Counted from the stretch's first letter, positions 45,132 through 54,668 are shown. The stretch: DNA of 64,000 nucleotides from Dictyobacter alpinus (GCF_003967575.1 NZ_BIFT01000001.1:5332001-5396000), one strand, 5' to 3'. Program-made: numbers and translations. The notes: a model not told the origin generated them from the sequence alone.

Positions 45132-46973
45132 ATGTGCGGAATTACAGGTTGGGTTGACTGGGAACGAGATATGATGCAGCAGAGTGCTGTCTTAGAGCGG
45201 ATGTCGGCGACGTTGCAGTATCGTGGGCCGGATGCAAAGGGGATCTGGCTGTCGCCACGGGCAGGCTTTGCGCATCGGCGCTTGATCGTGATTGATCCGG
45301 TGAGTGGGGCGCAACCAATGGTGTTTGATAATGGCGCCCAGACGTATACGTTGACATATAATGGAGAGATCTATAATTTCCGTGAGTTGCGTAGCGAGCT
45401 TGAGACACGGGGCCATTCGTTTCGGACTCAGTCGGATACTGAGGTGATCCTGCATGCGTATGTAGAGTGGGGGGAGGCGTGTGCGGAACATTTGAATGGC
45501 ATCTTTGCCTTCGGTCTGTGGGATGAAAGCCGGCAGAAGTTGCTACTGGTGCGCGATCATCTGGGTGTGAAGCCGCTGTTCTATGCGCAGCGTGGCAGCG
45601 CCATCATCTTTGGCTCGGAACTTAAGGCACTCTTCCAGCATCCACTGGTCAAGCCTGAGGTTGACGCGGATGGTATCGCTGATATCTTTGTGGCCTCTAT
45701 TATTCATACACCGGGCTTTGGCTATTATCATGATGTCCATGAAGTGCGGCCCGGCCACCTGATCACGTTTGAGCGCGAGCAGACCCGCGACATTCAATAC
45801 TGGTCCCTGCGTAGCGCGCCACATAGCGATGATGAGGAGACCACCAGCCAGCATATCCTGGCGTTGTTGCAGGATACTGTGAAGCGCCAGTTGATCGCTG
45901 ATGTACCGATAGTCAGTATGCTCTCAGGTGGCCTTGATTCCAGCGCCCTGACCGCGCTGGCGGCCCAGGAGTTCCGCAATAATGGTCAGCAACTGGAGAC
46001 GTATTCAATCGATTTTAAGGAGAGCGCCGAGTATTTTACTGGTAACGATATGCGGCCCAGCCTGGATGCGCCATGGGTGAAACGAGTTGCCGAGTATACG
46101 CGCACGCGCCACCATACGATTACCGTTGATACGCCCGAGCTACTGGACAATCTGCTGGTACCACTGTACGCCCATGACGTGCCCGGGATGGGTCAGATCG
46201 AGACCTCACTCTATCTGATCTTCAAAGCCATGAAAGAAAATGCCACCGTCGCCTTGTCCGGTGAATCGGCCGACGAAGTCTTTGGGGGATATCCCTGGTA
46301 CCATTATGACGAGGTCATGCAGGCCAACATCTTTCCCTGGCTCGTCATGATGTTGCGCAGCGATATGATGTCCCGTTTCCCATCCATGCTCGCACCGGAC
46401 GTCCTGCAGAAGGCACGGCCGCAGGAGTATATTATGCGTCGCTATCAGGAGGCGCAAAGTGAAGTGCCGTTGCTGGATGGTGAGAGCGCGCAGGAGTCGA
46501 AGCGCCGTGAGATCTTGTATATGGGCCTGACACGTTGGCTACCACTGCTACTGGACCGTAAGGACCGCATGAGTATGGCCAGCGGCTTCGAGGTGCGTGT
46601 ACCCTTCTGCGATCATCGGCTCGTTCAATATGTCTGGAATATTCCCTGGGACATGAAGAACGTCGACTCAATCGAAAAAGGTATCCTGCGGCGAGCCTTG
46701 CGCGGTATCCTGCCCGAGGACGCCCGGATGCGCCGCAAGAGCGCCTATCCTTCATCGCAGCATCCTGGCTACGTCAAAGGCGTCTGTGAGCGAGCCCTCC
46801 AGATTCTCAATGATCCCAATGCCGCCATACGCCCATTGATCGATGTACCCGCCTGGCAAGCTATCGCCACCCGGCAAGGCCCCGAACTATCACAGGATTT
46901 TGCTATCAGTCCACTTGAGCGCATCATCCAACTAGAGGCCTGGATCACCAGCTATCAGGTACGCTTCATTTGA
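45132..46973 (+). CDS. asnB: glutamine-hydrolysing asparagine synthase
   Basis: 613 residues. The N-terminal class II glutamine amidotransferase domain begins MCGITGWVDW with catalytic Cys2, then RGPDAKG and NGEIYNFRELR. The C-terminal synthetase domain has the PPi loop SMLSGGLDSSALTALAA and LSGESADEVFGGYPWYH. It makes Asn from Asp, Gln and ATP. This size and the MCGITGW start match standard AsnB rather than lasso-peptide or beta-lactam synthetase variants. RBS GAAAGG. It is followed by a strong terminator and converges with msrA. Confidence 0.95.
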   Translation: MCGITGWVDWERDMMQQSAVLERMSATLQYRGPDAKGIWLSPRAGFAHRRLIVIDPVSGAQPMVFDNGAQTYTLTYNGEIYNFRELRSELETRGHSFRTQSDTEVILHAYVEWGEACAEHLNGIFAFGLWDESRQKLLLVRDHLGVKPLFYAQRGSAIIFGSELKALFQHPLVKPEVDADGIADIFVASIIHTPGFGYYHDVHEVRPGHLITFEREQTRDIQYWSLRSAPHSDDEETTSQHILALLQDTVKRQLIADVPIVSMLSGGLDSSALTALAAQEFRNNGQQLETYSIDFKESAEYFTGNDMRPSLDAPWVKRVAEYTRTRHHTITVDTPELLDNLLVPLYAHDVPGMGQIETSLYLIFKAMKENATVALSGESADEVFGGYPWYHYDEVMQANIFPWLVMMLRSDMMSRFPSMLAPDVLQKARPQEYIMRRYQEAQSEVPLLDGESAQESKRREILYMGLTRWLPLLLDRKDRMSMASGFEVRVPFCDHRLVQYVWNIPWDMKNVDSIEKGILRRALRGILPEDARMRRKSAYPSSQHPGYVKGVCERALQILNDPNAAIRPLIDVPAWQAIATRQGPELSQDFAISPLERIIQLEAWITSYQVRFI

Positions 46974-46987
46974 AGGTGCTCAATAAA

Positions 46988-47021
46988 ATCGGCCCACTTC
47001 TCGCATGAGAAGTGGGCCGAT
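46988..47021. terminator. bidirectional terminator between asnB and msrA
   Basis: ATCGGCCCACTTCTC and GAGAAGTGGGCCGAT form a perfect 15-bp stem with a GCAT loop, then TCATCGTTTT on the plus strand and TTTTATTG on the minus strand. Confidence 0.92.
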
Positions 47022-47028
47022 CATCGTT

Positions 47029-47577
47029 TTAGCGGACCTCGGCTTTCAGGTCATTGCGGTACTCTTTCAGGAGTTTGCGCACCTTGGGGTCGATGATCAG
47101 ACGGCAGTAGCCCTGATTGCGGTTGCGATCATAGTAATCGTCATGATACGCCTCGGCAGGATAAAAGTTCGTGAAAGGTGAGATCTCAGTCACCACCGGA
47201 TCACGGTAGAGCTTTGACTCATCCAACGCAACCTTTGCCGCTTCAGCGATACGTTTCTGCTCATCATTGTGATAATAGACGGCGGAACGATACTGGGTAC
47301 CAACGTCATTGCCCTGTTGATTCAAGGTCGTTGGATCATGCAAGTTCCAGAAGATGTCCAGCACCTTATCGTACGAGATTACCGCCGGATCAAACGTAAT
47401 CTGGACCGCCTCGGCCGCGCCAGTTCGACCAGTACAGACCGCCTCGTAAGAAGGATTGGCCACCTTCGAGTCAGCATAGCCCGATTTCACGGACTCCACA
47501 CCACGCAAGCGCTTAAAGATCGCCTCCGTACACCAAAAACATCCATTCGCCAGGGTCGCGGTTTCAAGCTGTGCCAT
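47029..47577 (-). CDS. msrA: peptide methionine-S-sulfoxide reductase
   Basis: 182 residues, normal for MsrA. The catalytic motif is NGCFWCTEAIF with Cys13. GYADSKVANPSYEAVCTGRT and the substrate region FYPAEAYHDDYYDRNRNQ follow. It repairs oxidised methionine using thioredoxin-type electrons in the cytoplasm. The active site here is an ordinary cysteine codon, in contrast to the AhpD-like gene at 61052. RBS GGAG. MsrB is not adjacent. Confidence 0.95.
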   Translation of the reverse strand: MAQLETATLANGCFWCTEAIFKRLRGVESVKSGYADSKVANPSYEAVCTGRTGAAEAVQITFDPAVISYDKVLDIFWNLHDPTTLNQQGNDVGTQYRSAVYYHNDEQKRIAEAAKVALDESKLYRDPVVTEISPFTNFYPAEAYHDDYYDRNRNQGYCRLIIDPKVRKLLKEYRNDLKAEVR

Positions 47578-47880
47578 AGATACTCCTCTATTTTTTCATC
47601 GTTTGTAGTGACTATTGTTTTGCATAGAGATCGGAAAGTTCGTTTCATCACTTGTATGACTTTCTCTTTCCACCTATATAAACACCACGAACAAGATGAA
47701 TGTTCCTTACCGGCACAGGTAATTTCAAAAACCTGAAAACTCACAATGTCCACCCTAAGATATGCCCAGTTGAAAATGTTGTGCACAAGCTGTGCGGGTT
47801 GGAAGCCAGGTAGCCATAACGGGGGGGAGTGAATATGTCACTGTACTTGCTTGTTATTATTGATAGCCGGGAGCCAAACT
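47578..47880. other. intergenic region upstream of the nitroreductase remnant
   Basis: No gene or repeat recognised. It contains the msrA promoter region. The 5' part of the old nitroreductase gene is not detectable here in any frame. Confidence 0.4.
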
Positions 47881-47882
47881 CT

Positions 47883-48033
47883 CATGCATATACCTGATAT
47901 TCCTGAGGGCTATGTGCCTGTGACCGTTATGGCCCTGGACTATCCTGGTTCCCCTGACACGCTGCATCCGGTATTGCGTGAGCGCGAACTGGCGCCACGT
48001 GTCCGCAAAGCACTCGGTGAATTTGTTTTTTAG
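47883..48033 (+). pseudogene. C-terminal remnant of a nitroreductase-family gene
   Basis: The frame ending at 48033 encodes IPEGYVPVTVMALDYPGSP, then RERELAPRVRKALGEFVF and stop. This is the typical C-terminal tail of nitroreductase-family flavoproteins (GYPGDP..LREREL...R.PLxEFVF). The preceding ~200 residues, including the FMN-binding arginines, are absent. The call is a decayed, truncated gene. Whether it is expressed as a short peptide is unlikely. Confidence 0.7.
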
Positions 48034-48545
48034 GGCAGCTGGCAGCAGCCCACGCCTGATGCCAATGCATAATCTTCTTGCTTGAGTCCTGCACAGTACT
48101 TTCCTGATACGTAACATATGTGATCTGGAGAGCACTGGACGGGGCAGGCGCGTGCCAGAGTGCTACTGGTAACGAAAAAAATGTTCGCCGTGAGCTCGGT
48201 CATCCAAATTGGTTGGTGATTCGTGTATGACATTGTCATACACATTATTTGATGTCCCCTCCTACCACCTGCGTAGCGGGCGAACAATCCATCGGTAATC
48301 AGTGTTATCCTCGATGTATCTGTAATCATGAAGGTGGAAGTGGACGAGAAAAAAGATCAGTATTCTGCGAAAAGTCTGGTAGTTGTTGATAAGTAGTAAG
48401 AGGACATAGCTTCTTTTTCTGTAGGTTATACGTTTCGCAACTGGACAGAAATGAATATTCCATGTACTATAGGTTTTACCCGGTACATGGAAATTTGTCA
48501 TTGTCAAAAATCGTAGGTCGTTACAACCTGTAAAGGACAATGCTA
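48034..48545. other. intergenic region, no gene seen
   Basis: About 500 bp. It has a short piece resembling the end of repeat family C near 48249-48275 (CTGCGTAGCGGGCG). Otherwise nothing is recognised. Confidence 0.35.
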
Positions 48546-48989
48546 ATGGGAGAACACATTGCGAAAATAGAAGGTCTCAACGCCGAACTTCTAGAGCTGA
48601 TTCACAGATCCGTCGATATGGGGCTCGCCTCGATCGAAGGAGATGAGGATCTCATTCCAGTCCTGAACATTAAATCAGCGATGATTGTTTTGCAGACCGA
48701 GACCCTGGATGAGGCGCGGGGAGCTGTGCAGACGGTATTGGATACGAGTGCGGCGGATCACGGCGTGCTGATGTATAACATATATACAACCATCGAAGGT
48801 GGCATGCGCACCCGGGCTCTGCTGGTCGAGACATACGAGCGCAATAAAGATATGCGCATGCGCTTCGCTCAGTATTACCGACCTTCAAAACGGGCCAGTT
48901 TCCTGGCTCCTTCTCGACCGCTCGAACGCATTGGTGAATTGACATGCCTTCCTGTCTGCGCGGATCAGGAAGATAATTTTTGTGCATAG
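48546..48989 (+). CDS. protein of unknown function
   Basis: 147 residues. AAAGGA about 8 nt upstream favours ATG 48546 over 48540. A largely alpha/beta sequence: MGEHIAKIEGLNAELLELIH, then LNIKSAMIVLQTETLDEARG and IEGGMRTRALLVETYERNKD. The tail holds two cysteines (LTCLPVCAD) and a third at the end. No family was recognised. A convergent terminator lies past its end, but more than 100 bp away. Confidence 0.5.
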   Translation: MGEHIAKIEGLNAELLELIHRSVDMGLASIEGDEDLIPVLNIKSAMIVLQTETLDEARGAVQTVLDTSAADHGVLMYNIYTTIEGGMRTRALLVETYERNKDMRMRFAQYYRPSKRASFLAPSRPLERIGELTCLPVCADQEDNFCA

Positions 48990-49091
48990 CGATCGTGACA
49001 AGTTGCCGGGTAGTGGGAGCCCGCTAGCTTCGTTGCACGCTAGCCATATAAAGGGATCAATCAACAAAGGTCCAGCATCCACTCAACAAGT

Positions 49092-49130
49092 AGCAGGGGA
49101 AACATAGATATTTTCCCCCGCTGCTTTTTT
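49092..49130. terminator. terminator between convergent genes
   Basis: AGCAGGGGAAA and TTTTCCCCCGCTGCT pair with one bulge around CATAGATA, followed by a T run on the plus strand. Confidence 0.75.
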
Positions 49131-49938
49131 ATATCCTGGTGGTAATGTCGCGTACAAGCTGCTCGATGGTATAGTGGATATCGTCGGGCGCTGGCAGGGA
49201 CAGCACTTGATCCAGTTCTACCCATTGACCCTCAAACTCAGCGTCCTGTGCCCGTTCGCCTTCAACCTGACACAGATAAATGAAGTCATGGTGATAGTGG
49301 GTCGTAATATCCTCCAGCAGCACCTGATAAGGTACCGGAAATAGGGCCGCCTCACCTAGTTGTGTGCCCACACCATGTGGTTGCTGGATAAAACGCAGCG
49401 TATAGCCGGTCTCCTCACGCACCTCACGTAGCGCCGCCTCGTGTGGATACTCGCCCTCCTCAATATGACCTCCAGGTGGGAACCAGCGTCCATCCGCCTT
49501 GAGGATCAGCAGGACCTTCTTATAATCGTCGCTCAGCACATAGGCCGTTGCCGTATAATCAAAGCTATGACGTAATCGCTCAGAACTTTGAGCATTCAGC
49601 ACCCGGCGCCGGCTCTGCTCCGCCAGAATAATACCCTTCACCTGCTCAACGAGTCCCGCCGCCGTCACCACATAATCCACATAACTACCGCCGGCATCCT
49701 CCAGAGACAGGAGCCGCACATTATCGGGATAATTCTTGCGCCAGCGCGCGCCCGTACGGGAATCACAGATCCCCAGCGTATCCTGTCCCGCTAGAATGGC
49801 CCGCTCAACCTCCGTAGCATCCAGCCGGGCCGGCGCAAGCTCCGGTAGCGCCTCAAATAGCGTCGGTAGTAGCGCCTCCATAGCGGCGCTGGCCGGAGCC
49901 AACAAAAATAAGAGGCCGAGCCTCTTGCCTTCAAACAT
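49129..49938 (-). CDS. Nudix hydrolase with unrecognised N-terminal domain
   Basis: 269 residues. The C-terminal half (~125-269) is a Nudix domain with a full Nudix box: GGHIEEGEYPHEAALREVRE then ETGY (GX5EX7REUXEEXGU). It hydrolyses a nucleoside diphosphate-linked compound. The first ~120 residues (KRLGLLFLLAPASAAMEALL ... GICDSRTGARWRKNYPDNVR) do not match a family I know and are not needed for Nudix chemistry, so they may be a regulatory or binding module. The ribosome site is weak. It converges with the 48546 gene. Confidence 0.82.
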   Translation of the reverse strand: MFEGKRLGLLFLLAPASAAMEALLPTLFEALPELAPARLDATEVERAILAGQDTLGICDSRTGARWRKNYPDNVRLLSLEDAGGSYVDYVVTAAGLVEQVKGIILAEQSRRRVLNAQSSERLRHSFDYTATAYVLSDDYKKVLLILKADGRWFPPGGHIEEGEYPHEAALREVREETGYTLRFIQQPHGVGTQLGEAALFPVPYQVLLEDITTHYHHDFIYLCQVEGERAQDAEFEGQWVELDQVLSLPAPDDIHYTIEQLVRDITTRI

Positions 49939-50093
49939 AGATTTTCTTTCTTTTTCGTAGCATCCCAGATTGATAGATCAAACAACTACGACCATCATAT
50001 CAAATCCGGGCAATCTCCTGCGGTATGCCATGCATTTTTTGCCAGCGCACCCATGAGGCCCATCCCCAGTAATCCCTCCCCTGACCACGACCC

Positions 50094-50684
50094 CGTCCCC
50101 GTAGTTACGGCCCTCAGCGGCAATACCTTTCGGTTAAGCACTTTTGTGTTCACGAAAACGGTGTAAAAAGCAGCGAACCACATACAGCGAGCGAATGACG
50201 CGAGAAGCGAGCCGATCGTACGTGGAGTGAGCGCCACACGCAAGGCCGGCATGCGGCATGATCAACGGCGCTACGTGTATAAAAGACCTCGCATGCCTGT
50301 GGCGCCTACACGAATCTTGTTTCTTGATCCGGTTCGCAATGGAACGTTGAGGATCGCGATCACGTATCCGCATCATGGTTCTTGATCTGATTCGTACAGG
50401 GACGGGTCTGGATGGATAGATATGGAATGCCAAACGTTTCCCATCGCTTCGGCACCATCCACCGTGAGTGGTGTAGGCGCCACAGTACTGCGTCTCGTTC
50501 TTACACGTTCGCTTACGTAAACCCAGCAGTGCGGCCTTGCGTGTGGCGCTCACTCCACGTACGATCGGTCGCTTCTCGCGTCGTTCGCTCGATGTACACA
50601 ACGCCACGCCATGGAATCAGGGGCATTCCTCATCCCCCTTAACCGAAAAGTATTAACCCTCAGCGGTCGCAGCTACGGGATCGT
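50094..50684. repeat. MITE-like outer frame (family B copy 2) enclosing a family D element
   Basis: The outer termini GTAGTTACGGCCCTCAGCGG (50101-50120) and CCGCTGAGGG-type end (RC of about 50655-50682) equal those of 7033-7294. Inside lies family D copy 2 (50117-50672): ACGTGGAGTGAGCGCCACAC, GCCTGTGGCGCCTACACGAA and their inverted partners TAGGCGCCACAGTACTGCG and GGCCTTGCGTGTGGCGCTCA. It looks like one element inserted into, or combined with, another. No transposase. Confidence 0.75.
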
Positions 50685-50705
50685 TTCTTGGGTTGCCTAT
50701 GCCCG

Positions 50706-50739
50706 CCAACCCTGCCACCGCTTATGGTGGCAGGGTTGG
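50706..50739 (-). terminator. terminator after the branching enzyme
   Basis: CCAACCCTGCCACC and GGTGGCAGGGTTGG form a perfect 14-bp stem with a GCTTAT loop. It lies 14 bp past the glgB stop. Confidence 0.85.
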
Positions 50740-50752
50740 TGGGTGTGGGTGA

Positions 50753-52798
50753 TCAGGCCTGTTCAACGGTTTCGGGTGCGGGAGCCTGCTTGCCGCTACT
50801 GCCGGGTCGGCGTTTAAGGATGGTGGTGCTGAGTGGCGCCAGGGTCAGCACGATGGAGTGGTTGCAGGATTGCCAGGGAATGGGATCGCTGGTAATGTCT
50901 GCGCCATTGAGTAGTCCACTACCGCCGTAGCGTTCGTGGTCGCTATTGAGGAGTTCATGGTAGATGCCGGTCTCCGGGACACCGAGGCGGTAGCCGTGGC
51001 GCGGGACGGGTGTGAAGTTGGTGATAAAGATCAGGGTGTCGTCATGGTTTGGACTCAGGCGCTGGAACGAGATGACGCTATTATCGCTGTCATGTGGGTC
51101 AATCCAGGAGAAGCCGGCCGGGTCGGTGTCGAGGGCGCTGAGGGCGGGCTCATCGTGGTAGATACGGTTGAGTTCACTAATAAAGTCGAGCAACTGACTG
51201 TGATGTGGATCACTGGGAGGTGCCAGCAGATGCCAGTCCAGGCTCTGCGCGAAGTTCCACTCGCTCCATTGCCCGAACTCGCCACCCATGAAGAGCAGTT
51301 TCTTGCCGGGATGTCCCCACATATAGCCGTAGAAGGCGCGCAGATTGGCAAACTTCTGCCAGAGATCGCCTGGCATCTTGCGGATCATCGAGCCCTTGAT
51401 GTGGACGACCTCGTCATGTGAGAGTGGGAGCACATAGTTCTCAGAATACGCATACATCATCGAGAAGGTAATATTGTGATGGTTGTAGCGACGATGGATC
51501 GGATCGAACTTCATATATTCCAGCATATCGTGCATCCAGCCCATATTCCATTTATGGGTGAAGCCGAGTCCGCCAACATAGGTAGGACGCGTCACCAGCG
51601 GCCAGGCGCTCGACTCTTCGGCGATAGTCACGGTGCCGGGTACCTCGGCATAGACGGCCTCGTTAAGCTGCTGCAAGAACGTCACGGCCTCCAGGTGTTC
51701 ACGTCCACCGTGGATATTGGGGATCCACTGGCCGGGATCGCGCAGGTAATCCAGGTATAGCATTGAGGCCACGGCATCGACGCGCAGGCCATCGATATGA
51801 TACTCGCGCAGCCAGAACAGCGCGCTGGCAATCAGGAAGTTACGTACCTCGCTCCGCCCATAATCAAAGACATAGCTGCCCCATTCCTTATGCTCGCCCT
51901 TGCGGGAATCAGGATGCTCATAGAGATGGGTGCCATCGAAATAACTCAGGGCATGGCCATCCTTCGGGAAATGCGAAGGCACCCAATCCAGCAGCACACC
52001 GATACCGGCCTGATGGAGATAATCCACAAAATATTGGAAATCCTCGGGCGTGCCAAAGCGGGACGTGGGCGCATAATAGCCGGTGACCTGATAGCCCCAG
52101 GATCCATCAAAGGGAAACTCGGTGATTGGCAGCAGCTCCACATGCGTAAAACCTAGCTTCTTCACATAGTCGGTCAGAGCCGGAGCCAGTTCCCGATAGG
52201 TCATAAAGCGATCTTCTTCAACCGCGCCCGGCTGATGGCGCTCAGGCACATGGCGCCACGAGCCAAGATGCACCTCATAGACCGACATCGGTGCATTCAG
52301 CTCCTGAAGCTTTGGCCGCCGCTCCAGCCAGTCCGCATCCTGCCACTCATGCTGATGGATATCCGTGATAATACTGGCCGTATGCGGGCGTAGCTCGCAG
52401 GAAAAAGCAAAGGGATCAATTTTGTCGGCGGCATAATTATTAGTACGTGAATAGAGCGCAAACTTATACAGCGAACCCGTCTTCAGACCCGGAATAAAGC
52501 ACTCCCAGACCCCCAGATCCTGATGGCGTAAATGCATCAGATTGGCACTGCGATTCCAATCATTAAAGTCCCCAATGACCGAGATTGATCTGGCATGAGG
52601 TGCCCAGAGCGCGAAATTCACGCCCTCAACGCCATCAACGACACGCAGATGTGCCCCCATCTTCTCATAGAGGCGAAAGTGTTTCCCCTGTCCAAATAGA
52701 TACAGGTCGAACTCACTAAAGACGGAAGGAATTTCCTGTTTATGTGATCTATGATTTGTATCACTTCCTGGTTGTTGTGGAAGAAGTGGTGCTGACAT
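50753..52798 (-). CDS. glgB: 1,4-alpha-glucan branching enzyme
   Basis: 681 residues. The N-terminal CBM48/E-set domain (EGVNFALWAPHARSISVIGD, NDWN) is followed by a GH13_9 (beta/alpha)8 barrel: VYEVHLGSW, GVLLDWVPSHFPKD, the nucleophile Asp in GLRVDAVASMLYLD, the general acid in TIAEESSAWP and LPLSHDEVVHIKGS. A C-terminal all-beta domain closes the protein. It forms alpha-1,6 branches in glycogen. No other glg gene is nearby, so it is an isolated copy. RBS AAGGAAA at 8 nt. Confidence 0.95.
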   Translation of the reverse strand: MSAPLLPQQPGSDTNHRSHKQEIPSVFSEFDLYLFGQGKHFRLYEKMGAHLRVVDGVEGVNFALWAPHARSISVIGDFNDWNRSANLMHLRHQDLGVWECFIPGLKTGSLYKFALYSRTNNYAADKIDPFAFSCELRPHTASIITDIHQHEWQDADWLERRPKLQELNAPMSVYEVHLGSWRHVPERHQPGAVEEDRFMTYRELAPALTDYVKKLGFTHVELLPITEFPFDGSWGYQVTGYYAPTSRFGTPEDFQYFVDYLHQAGIGVLLDWVPSHFPKDGHALSYFDGTHLYEHPDSRKGEHKEWGSYVFDYGRSEVRNFLIASALFWLREYHIDGLRVDAVASMLYLDYLRDPGQWIPNIHGGREHLEAVTFLQQLNEAVYAEVPGTVTIAEESSAWPLVTRPTYVGGLGFTHKWNMGWMHDMLEYMKFDPIHRRYNHHNITFSMMYAYSENYVLPLSHDEVVHIKGSMIRKMPGDLWQKFANLRAFYGYMWGHPGKKLLFMGGEFGQWSEWNFAQSLDWHLLAPPSDPHHSQLLDFISELNRIYHDEPALSALDTDPAGFSWIDPHDSDNSVISFQRLSPNHDDTLIFITNFTPVPRHGYRLGVPETGIYHELLNSDHERYGGSGLLNGADITSDPIPWQSCNHSIVLTLAPLSTTILKRRPGSSGKQAPAPETVEQA

Positions 52799-52919
52799 AA
52801 AAGATTTCCTTTTTTTCCGATGTATTTCTACTGTATTGCCTATGTACCTTTAGCATAGCACATTTCGCAAACAAAGTACGTTTTGCCTGCGCTATTGCCG
52901 CTATTATTTGAGGAAATTG

Positions 52920-52963
52920 CCCTGGTTGTGGCGCGAGGCTTCAGTCTCGCGCCACAACCAGGG
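52920..52963 (-). terminator. strong hairpin after the TolB-like lipoprotein gene
   Basis: CCCTGGTTGTGGCGCGAG and CTCGCGCCACAACCAGGG form a perfect 18-bp stem with an 8-nt loop, 24 bp past the lipoprotein stop. The T tract on the minus strand is poor, so factor-independent action is uncertain. Confidence 0.65.
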
Positions 52964-52986
52964 AAAAGGTCGCGATCATATTCTTG

Positions 52987-54345
52987 CTATGCGGCGGTCC
53001 AGCCAACGATGCGCGTTTCTATGTCGTCTGAGATCTTCGTGGTGGTAGGTGAGCCGCCAGCGAGCTTACCGATGACAAGCATATTTGTGCTGTTGGTAAA
53101 GGCTAGGAGCGCGTAGTACTTGCCGTCGTGCAAAACGTTTGCATAACCTTTTCTTGCGCCATATCCCTCATATGCATACTCTGCTGCCTTTGCGCTCGTG
53201 ATCAGTTTTAGCGCGGTCCCATTGCTATTGATTTGATAGAATTGCGCCAGCTTTGTCTTCACATCGTTGACGATGAACAGGACCATGTGGCCGCTCGGTG
53301 TACTTGCAAGCACCATCTGGTTGCTAGATGATGCAGTGAATATGTTATGTAGCGATGTACCATTAACCGCTGCTACACCCACCCCTGGTTGCGTTGGATC
53401 TAGGGGATTGCTTGGGCCCATACTACAAATGAGCTGCGTGTGATCGGCGGTTATATCGTAATTATAACAGCTGCCTTGCTTTAATGCTGCCGTGAGCGAT
53501 TTCACGTTGTTGCTCTGTTGCTCGACCGGTTTGTTGATATCGAGTAACTGATAAAGATTATTGGGGAATGCACCCCCACCGGATGGAACTACGGCTGCAC
53601 TCTGCAAGTAGAGGCTACTATTGCCCGCCCATTTAAAGGGAATATATCCCGTGATCGGAGGCTTTCCTGACTGTGGCATCAAAAGCTGGCTGTAATAATG
53701 AATATTAGCCTGGGGCTGCTGACTACTGGCTTGTGTGCTCGTGTCACCTATTGCTTGTGGTTGTATCGGTACGCCTGGATAACCAGGTTGTAATGATGAG
53801 AGCAGCGCCTGTACTTTTCCCGTGCTCATATCCAGTTTATTCAATGTAAAGGTCTGTGTATTTGGATTCACCTCGCTGAAAACCAGAGAATGCTGGTTGG
53901 GGGAGAGCAGCGCGCTGCTCAGAAAATTATCACTTGTTGAGCAGTAGAGTGTTTGCGCATATGCTCCATCTATCCGGACGAGTTTGATGGCGTTTTCTAA
54001 ATCGCTTGTGGACTGGGTAACGATAATCCAGTGACCATCGGGCGAGACATTCGCGTTCACATTGTCGTTTTCGGTGAATGTGAGGAGCTTCTTCTTATTG
54101 CCTGTTTGTGTGTCATATTCGCTCAATACAGTTTTTGCGTGATCTTGCCATAGATAGGCTACATCCTGATGTTGTGGACTGGTGAGTGCCGGCATGACTG
54201 CCGCGCGTCCACGTTCCTGTCCAGGACAATTTGTCGTTGTTACAAATGTTGTGTTGCTCGCGGTTGCATTGGCATTAATGTTACATGCGCTTATAAGTAC
54301 AGCTATAAGCATAAGTACGGTGCCGAAAAGAGTTTTAGGGTGCAT
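52987..54345 (-). CDS. TolB-like beta-propeller lipoprotein
   Basis: 452 residues from ATG 54345 (GGGG site at 7 nt; an upstream in-frame ATG at 54381 is less good). A signal peptide ends in a lipobox LISACNIN, so it is anchored to the outside of the membrane. Blade-like repeats of WD40/TolB style follow, such as VSPDGHWIIVTQS and LSPNQHSLVFSEVN. It looks like a surface sensor or scaffold, common in Ktedonobacteria. No catalytic motif. Confidence 0.75.
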   Translation of the reverse strand: MHPKTLFGTVLMLIAVLISACNINANATASNTTFVTTTNCPGQERGRAAVMPALTSPQHQDVAYLWQDHAKTVLSEYDTQTGNKKKLLTFTENDNVNANVSPDGHWIIVTQSTSDLENAIKLVRIDGAYAQTLYCSTSDNFLSSALLSPNQHSLVFSEVNPNTQTFTLNKLDMSTGKVQALLSSLQPGYPGVPIQPQAIGDTSTQASSQQPQANIHYYSQLLMPQSGKPPITGYIPFKWAGNSSLYLQSAAVVPSGGGAFPNNLYQLLDINKPVEQQSNNVKSLTAALKQGSCYNYDITADHTQLICSMGPSNPLDPTQPGVGVAAVNGTSLHNIFTASSSNQMVLASTPSGHMVLFIVNDVKTKLAQFYQINSNGTALKLITSAKAAEYAYEGYGARKGYANVLHDGKYYALLAFTNSTNMLVIGKLAGGSPTTTKISDDIETRIVGWTAA

Positions 54346-54544
54346 GATATTTCCCCTTTTTGTATTGGTATGGGTAAACATAGAATGTATAGGTTGAGTA
54401 TGGCTTGTTTTGGGCTGTGTTTCTATGTTATCTGCACATCATTTGCTCATCATCTGCATGATATCTGGCTTTTTTTGAGGGAAGATGAGCTAATGGTGGG
54501 TGTGGAATCTATTGCATACGCCTCGCGCTTACAGCGCTCACTTG

Positions 54545-54608
54545 TTTTGTAAGAGGAGCATAGAGCGTGGCGGTCGCGACCGCCACGCTCTATGCTCCTC
54601 TTACAAAA
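54545..54608. repeat. 64-bp perfect palindrome
   Basis: TTTTGTAAGAGGAGCATAGA continues inward to GCGTGGCGGTCG and is mirrored exactly around position 54576/54577. There is no spacer at all, which is unusual because such palindromes are prone to deletion. It lies downstream of the GH-A/BNR gene and might act in termination as a cruciform. Confidence 0.9.
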
Positions 54609-54610
54609 GG

Positions 54611-54652
54611 GGGAAAAAGGACGGCTGGCAAGCCCACCCTTGCCAACCGTCC
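54611..54652 (-). terminator. terminator after the glycosidase-propeller gene
   Basis: GGACGGCTGGCAAG and CTTGCCAACCGTCC pair with two mismatches around CCCACC. On the minus strand a TTTTTCCCCC tract follows. Confidence 0.8.
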
Positions 54653-54668
54653 CTGGGATGGTGTGTAT

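Larger units (their letters stand above)
54346..54668. other. intergenic region with a perfect long palindrome
   Basis: It holds a 64-bp perfect palindrome at 54545-54608 without a loop, and a terminator hairpin just to its right (54619-54652). The promoter of the lipoprotein gene must be at its left end. No gene. Confidence 0.6.
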
